Shown piece by piece: positions 58,654 to 64,000 of a DNA stretch of 64,000 nt (position 1 is the first letter of the stretch; each line of letters starts with the position of its first letter). This DNA comes from Fomitopsis serialis (taxonomy: Eukaryota > Basidiomycota > Agaricomycetes > Polyporales > Fomitopsidaceae). The notes under the pieces are model-generated. The model did no database searches. It was not told where the DNA came from and was given only the letters and a program-made list of their open reading frames with translations. Made by a program: the position numbers and the translations under genes. Location: positions 1 to 64,000 of the forward strand of contig NW_025955102.1 of the NCBI RefSeq assembly GCF_022376445.1. Reading direction: 5' to 3'.

Positions 58654-60558
58654 ATGTTCAAGAGATACCAGAGTGGTTTGAAGTGCGCAGCCGCGGCTGC
58701 TCTGCTAAGTGCGCCACTCGCCAACGCTGCCAATACGTTCACGGTCCCTACCAAGTCTTCGCTCGCGTATGTCTTCCGCTTGCATTTCCATAACCCCTGG
58801 CCTGCGTTGGTGACACGTGCACATTGAAGGCCTTTCTTGGCAGGCTTCTCGTCTTCAAACGGTATGTAGCCATTGTTGGCCGGTCGAATAGTAAGAATGT
58901 CTGACCGCCGTCGATGTGATTAGACCCTTCAGCGCCCGCAACCAACGCAGCCTTGAAGTTTGTTATCCCGGGTGAGTACGGTCGAGCAACCTTCATCGCG
59001 TGTTCACCCTCATCATAACGTGTGTACCTCCCAGTTCAAGCGGGTGAAAATCAAACGTTCAGTGAAGTGCTGGTAGATACGGGAAGTGCCATCCTCTGGG
59101 TCGGCGCCCTGGACCCGTACCAGCCCGGACTCAACAGCCAAGTGTGAGCATGTTACTTCTTCAACTTGGGACAGCAAGGTTATCCCCTGGCATGTCAGCA
59201 TCAACGAGACCTTCAGCGTCGGGTGAGTCCAGTGCATCCTGTTCCCAAGGGCATCAATCTCATCCTTGGTAGCTACGGCGTCGGCGGCGTCAATGGGACC
59301 GCATACAAGGATCGCGTCACGATCGGCTCTGCCACGGTCGAATCCCAGATCATTGGCAGCGCAGAGTATATGTACGGGTTCACCCTTGAGAAGCCCATTG
59401 ACGGTATTCGTGCGTACCTCGGTTCCTCCTCATGACCGCCATTGGGTTCTCATCTGTGTCTTCTTATGTATGAAGTCGGCCTTGGTCCCTCCGGTTCAAA
59501 CGGCGGCGAGGTGAGCGGAAGCAACACGACGCCGACCTTCGTGGAGAACTTGGTCTCGGAGGGAACGATCGACGAGCCGGTCTTTGGGATCTACGTCGGC
59601 CCGTTGAGCGACAGCGTGGAGAGCGCTGGTGAAATCACATTCGGGGGTATCGACGAGAGCAAGATTAGCGGTGCGTACGCATGGTGTTAACTTGATGATG
59701 ACACGTACTGACAGCCACTGGATGACAGGAGACCTCGTGTGGCTCAACCAGACGCCGCCTTACAACCTCCACTGGGAGTTCAACGTATGTGTCCGTTCAC
59801 TCAGCAGTGCATTCACTAACCATTCCGGCTCTCGAAAGGCGACGAGTTTCAAGTGGGGCAACCTCACTGCAGATCCGAGTACGCCCTCTATGCCCGTACG
59901 GACACCGGCGTCCTCCCTATCGCGATTCCCTTGCGAGTGCTCTTTCCTCCGATCTGGACCCACTCGCACTGATGTTATACTCGTCTACCTAGCGATCAAT
60001 TCTTCGACATGCTCGACATGATCCCCGGCACCACGCTCGACCAAGCATCCCTCCTATCAGGCTCCATCGTCTTCCCGGGCAACGTCACCGCAGACGACCT
60101 CCCACCGCTCGAGATCGGCATCGGCAGCCTCCTGTTCAACATCACCGCAGACCAGTACGTACCAGCCCCGGCGATCCCCACCGCGTCCTCGCGGCGTATG
60201 CGCCTTGCTGACGTGTGCGCCCATGCAGATATACCGTCCCGGCGAGCCTGTATCCGTCGCTGAACATCACGGATGACGGGTTGACGCACACGTGGATCGG
60301 GTCTGGTGGGCCCTCGGCTCTTGATCTTGGGCAGAAGTTCCTCGAGCATGCGTACTCGGCGTATGACAGTGCGTGCTTTTTCTGGTCCATGCGCTCTGCG
60401 TTTACTGACGGATGCCCGTCTGCGACTCCTCCGATGACTTACGGACATCCCGGGATACGGTGTGCAGTGGAGAACCACCGTGAGTCCTGTATAGAGCTAA
60501 CACAACGTGGATTCGAGCTGACTACGGTGCAGTCATTGGTTTCGCGTACCTGGCGTGA
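58654..60558 (+). CDS. Secreted A1 aspartic-protease-like protein AP2 (DTG/DTG), one frame break
   Basis: Thirteen exons mirror AP1: 58654-58766, 58830-58861, 58924-58971, 59035-59143, 59199-59222, 59273-59409, 59476-59670, 59729-59784, 59839-59932, 59993-60154, 60229-60368, 60468-60479, 60533-60558. A signal-like start (LKCAAAAALLSAPLANA) leads to LVDTGSAILWVGA (Asp79), FSVGYGVGGVNGTAYKDRV, DGILGLGPSG and LYARTDTGVLPIAIP, so both catalytic motifs are canonical. The end is YSAYDMENHLIGFAYLA. Exon 9 is one base short near 59875-59879 (CCGAG); a second G gives a continuous protein of about 382 residues. The intron after exon 9 starts with GC. It is likely a secreted acid protease; it lies in tandem with AP3. 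Confidence 0.85.
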
Positions 60559-61216
60559 AGAGGCTGTGCTTTCCTTCTCTGTTCGACCTGCGCATCAGAC
60601 ACTGTTTCGCTTGGACTTCTACCGCGACTATATGGACAATATGGACACTTAGGCATAATCGAGTATCTCTCGGGCTGTCTCATTGGCAGCCCGACGACCT
60701 TGAATGACTAGCACTGCGATATACCCACGTAGCCACACCGTACACGGCGATCTGTCCACGCGAGAGGTCCGTATTCTATGCTTCGAGAATAGCACATTCA
60801 CGCCCATCGCAAGAGAATTTGAAGAGTAGGGGATTCTTGAGTGAGTGCACGCTTCCGATGTGATGAAGGCTCAGGCTCACGGTCGGGTCTCCCACCGCAT
60901 AACGTTTGCAGCTAGTACAGCCGCATGCAAGTCGTTCTGCGGCCGTTGTATGCCACCTTGGGTACATATAGCTGTTTCTCCTCGTGCTCGCTCGCGAACG
61001 ATCCGCCGTTGTGCGGACCTTCTCCTGGTTCGATGCGCAACAAGCGCGGAGGAGGCAGTTCGGACTGTCCCTGACTCCGAATAGTAGCCTTGACCGTACC
61101 TACATGCGACCCAGCTTGATCCAGGTGCAGCTCGCTGTTGGGTATATTATGCGAGAGCACTTGCCGAATATGCCCCTTGTGTACAGGTTGCCCACTAGAG
61201 ATCGGCGACGACGGTT
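60559..61216. other. Spacer between AP2 and AP3
   Basis: 658 nt with no coding support. A TATA-like GTATATTAT (61142-61150) lies about 70 nt before the AP3 start codon. Confidence 0.5.
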
Positions 61217-63095
61217 ATGCTGAACGGTTACGACACTGTAATCAAGGTTGCCACGGCGTTTCTCTTGTTGGGGGCTGCCCATGTGAAAGCGCATACCGCA
61301 TTCTCGGTCCCTTTCACGTCGACATTGCGGTACGTCCTCCGCATTGCGCATGCCAGGATCGACGTTGATGACTGCTTCAATGGCATTGCAGGTCCGGAAC
61401 GATGGGACTTAGTAAGCTTAGCTTGCATTTCACACTTGATGCATGTAATGCTGATCAAGGGGACGTCATACTCAGACTACTCAGACAATTCCAGGGCTTC
61501 GACAAATACGAACGTGGATGTCCTCGTAGCTGGTATGTCTGCTACTTGACTTAGATGCAGTCTTTGACAATAGGTGTTTCTTGCCTTCAGTCCAAGCAGG
61601 AGACCATCAGACATTTGCAAACGTCTTGGTGGACACTGTACTGGCAGCGCGTACCTTGGGTAGGCGCACAGCAACCGTACAGTCCAGGCCCGAATACTCA
61701 GGCGTGAGAGAGCTCTGTACATCCTGAAAGTCCGCAGTACTGAGCTCACTGGACAGCATCAATGCGACTTTCACTGTTGTGGGTGCTTGTGCTCATATGA
61801 AGCCATCCGCGCATGATATCTTATCGACCATCGATGATCAGGTATGGCTCTGGCAAGTCAACGGAACTGCCTACATGGATACAGTTGCATTGGTTCAGCC
61901 ACTGCGAGCGATCAAATTATCGGCAGCGCCAATCACACGGACGGTTTCGAGCTCTGGGAGCCTTCGACGGATACGTGAGTATGCACACCTCGAGGGCTCT
62001 AGCATGTCATTGACAACGGCATAGTGGGACTTGGTCCCCCTGGTTCAAACACCAACGAGACTTCAGGATATACCACTACTCCCACGTTCATGGAGAACCT
62101 GTATGGGCAGGGCAGCATCAATGAACCAGTGTTCGGTCTGTATATTTACCGTTCATCCCTGGTGAAGAGAACACCGGCGAGATCACCTTTGGAGGAGTCA
62201 ACCCAAGCCGCTTCACCGGTGAGGCTTGTCCACTGCCTTGGTTTAGACGCCAGCCTAATCACGTGCCACAGGCGAGATTGAATGGATCGCCCAGAACGCA
62301 CCGTACGATATACACTGGGGATTCAAGTAGGCAAACTCCAATATGCGCTTTTGAAGCGGGCTACTGACGTTCTGCTTAGGCGTCGAGTTTCGCCTGGGGC
62401 AATATCACCCTCGCGGGACCAATCTACGCCCGAACAGACTGCGGCGTGTTACCGATACTGTTACCCACGCAAGTATATCGACCCGACTACACTGAAACTG
62501 ACTCACTGTGTCTTCAGAGACCAGTTTTCGACATCTTGGACGGCGTGCCAGGTACCATCTTGATTGAATAGCGATAGTCAGCTTCCCACTTGTCTTGTAT
62601 TCGCGAGCAATATGACTGCGACAACCTCCCGCCGCTTGAGATCGGGCTCGGAGCTTGCTTGTGTCCATCCCAGCAGAAGAGTAGGTATCATGCTCAACAG
62701 TCTCGACCTTGACTTATTCGTTGTCAATCGTGTATAGCTACATCGTCCCGAATCGCCTACGAGACGCTAAATGTCACTAACGATGGCCAAACACATACGT
62801 ATCTCTGCCCAGGTGGCCCCGATTATGTCAATCTCGGTCAGAAGGCCTCGAACACATATTCTGCCTACGAAGTGCGTCGTCTCTGATCTCCAACCCTTCA
62901 CAAAGCTCACCAGGAACGGCTATGCTACAGTCGTGAATCATCGTGAGTGACGTACCGTATTCGCACTTCAGTCTAAGATTAACATCTATGTGAGTCGTTG
63001 GATTTGCACCAGCAGCGTCACTGCGCCCCATCCCGAGTAAGATAAGGGAATGTCACGGACACTATCGTGTTACTGCTGGTGACGAGTATGCCTAA
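61217..63095 (+). pseudogene. AP3, decayed A1 aspartic-protease-like gene (DCG)
   Basis: Exon 1 (61217-61329, 113 nt as in AP2) has a signal-like start (VATAFLLLGAAHVKA). Later pieces align with AP1 and AP2: exon 3 is again 48 nt, GLGPPGSNTNETSGYTTTP, FMENLYGQGSINEPVFGLYI, SSFAWGNITLAGPIYARTD and CGVLPILLP. Lesions: about five extra bases inside the first catalytic loop (61634-61641), so DTGS is split; frame shifts near 61885 and 61970; a broken splice border near 62330; an in-frame TAG at 62569-62571; and a frame shift in the LPPLEIG segment (62625-62660). Unlike the single homopolymer breaks elsewhere, this density means real decay. The second site reads Asp-Cys-Gly as in AP1. The 3' limit is approximate. 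Confidence 0.82.
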
Positions 63096-63711
63096 GTACA
63101 TCCTATTATTATGTATGACTAGTCATGACTCCCATTTAGCTTCTATTGACACCCGCCGTCGAGGTGTTTGCCGTACGCGTGCTTCCACTAAGGGCGTGCA
63201 TTTCTGAGGCCCGGCGGACACAATATGTATGCACTGCTTATAGGATGTCCGGTAGCGACCTCCGTCATCCAGCAACAGAAACTCCCCTGGAGGCGTATTC
63301 AGCATCATTGACAGTGGGTACACCGAGATCTAGCTAGAAGTCTCGACAGTCCACCGACGCCAGCATACACCGTGAAAACCCGCAGGGACTCGCTGTACTA
63401 CTATAGATACTGCTTATAGCGTGCGCATCTTTCGCTTGCCCAATGTAATGAGGTATGCTCCTGTTGAACCCGACCGTTGCCCAGTGGACATCGATTATAG
63501 GGCAACGACTCCGTCACCACATATGTAGCTCCCAATCGCTGTTCACTAGAACTGTTCAAATTCATCGCATACTCTCAGGCGTTCACCAAAATCGCATTAA
63601 ATACGCCATTATGGCTGTTCATTGGATTCAATGATTGGTTACAGACGGATAGACTCGGACTTGCTCATCTACTGCTCTTACTGAACAATACAGCACTCAT
63701 TGTCCAGTAGC
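63096..63711. other. Spacer, nothing seen
   Basis: This lies between the AP3 relic and the stop of the right-edge gene, which converge. No coding frame, repeat or RNA gene is supported. Confidence 0.5.
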
Positions 63712-64000
63712 TCAGCAGTTGTCGTGTGCGCAGGCTCCCTGTCAGAGAAATCATCAGCGCTGCATTACACCTTTTCCAAGCCAGAGTCAAGTCACGTACA
63801 CTGATGAAGCGGTAGCTCTGGTCGCTCGGGTTGAGCGTCTTGCAGAACCCGGTGGCCGTGAAGTCGTAGCCGACGTTCTGGCACGAACAAGACCCATCGC
63901 CGGAAGTGATGACGAGACAGTACTGGTTGTCACCGGTAGTGCCGAGACCGTCATTGGGGATGTAGACGGAACCACGGCCTGCCTCGCCCAGGCAGCCAGG
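63712..64000 (-). CDS. Cys-rich probably secreted protein, C-terminal part
   Basis: Two exons: 63800-64000, running off the right edge, and 63712-63738, joined by a 61 nt intron in phase. The visible part reads GSVYIPNDGLGTTGDNQYC, LVITSGDGSCSCQNVGYDF and TATGFCKTLNPSDQSYRFI, and ends SGACAHDNC. Seven Cys in about 75 residues and the terminal Cys suggest a disulfide-bonded extracellular protein. I recognise no named family. The start and any signal peptide lie outside the window. Confidence 0.7.

Noticed and set aside
59839..59932. Alternative reading of AP2 exon 9 starting GDEFQVGQ
   Set aside because: It removes the need for a frame correction inside the exon but needs a different intron phase and loses the WGN motif shared with AP1 and AP3. 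A single missing base is the simpler explanation.
1..64000. CRISPR arrays, bacterial operons, prophage or ribosomal RNA
   Set aside because: None seen. Intron-rich genes and eukaryotic protein families exclude a prokaryotic origin, and no regularly spaced repeats or rRNA-like blocks were recognised.

Overview
The window looks like nuclear DNA of a basidiomycete fungus, most likely an Agaricomycete. Evidence: genes on both strands split by many 50-60 nt introns with short GT(A/G)NGT donors, a DUF6589 reading frame (a family I know from mushroom-forming fungi), F-box/LRR proteins, a small expansion of secreted A1 aspartic-protease-like genes, and Ser/Pro-rich hypothetical proteins. All names come from reading translated exons by eye; no database search was run.

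Layout. 0-3 kb: a partial unknown gene on the left edge, a short repeat, and a truncated DUF6589 gene. 3.6-7.1 kb: a small Ser/Pro-rich gene and a complete 11-exon LST8 (TOR complex WD40 subunit). 9.5-13.3 kb: an F-box/LRR gene and a Ser/Pro/Ala-rich gene. 15.0-16.9 kb: aspartic-protease-like gene 1 (AP1), 13 exons, open throughout. 17.4-21.1 kb: CTF8 and an alpha/beta-hydrolase, divergent from 191 bp, then a second F-box gene. 21.5-24.6 kb: a long Ser-rich gene. 28.1-31.8 kb: a DUF647/RUS membrane protein and an NmrA-like oxidoreductase-fold protein. 33.9-41.5 kb: a large paladin-like protein with three CX5R phosphatase-type sites, then COQ9. 41.8 kb: a decayed NmrA-like fragment. 42.6-47.7 kb: a P-type Ca2+-ATPase. 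47.7-54.4 kb: almost gene-free. 54.4-57.4 kb: PEX11 with a 1.56 kb intron. 58.6-63.1 kb: AP2 and the decayed AP3 in tandem. 63.7 kb to the right edge: the C-terminal part of a Cys-rich, probably secreted protein.

The conserved genes serve separate housekeeping jobs: TOR signalling, sister-chromatid cohesion, ubiquinone synthesis, peroxisome division and Ca2+ homeostasis. There is no operon-like logic. The most distinctive content is the AP family: three paralogues sharing an unusual exon pattern with 12-32 nt microexons, two of which have Asp-Cys-Gly where the second catalytic Asp-Thr-Gly is expected.

A second theme affects every reader of this window. Many otherwise well conserved genes carry exactly one or two single-base frame breaks, mostly in short homopolymer runs. 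That pattern suggests assembly error more than gene death, so I have annotated those genes as genes and noted the break.
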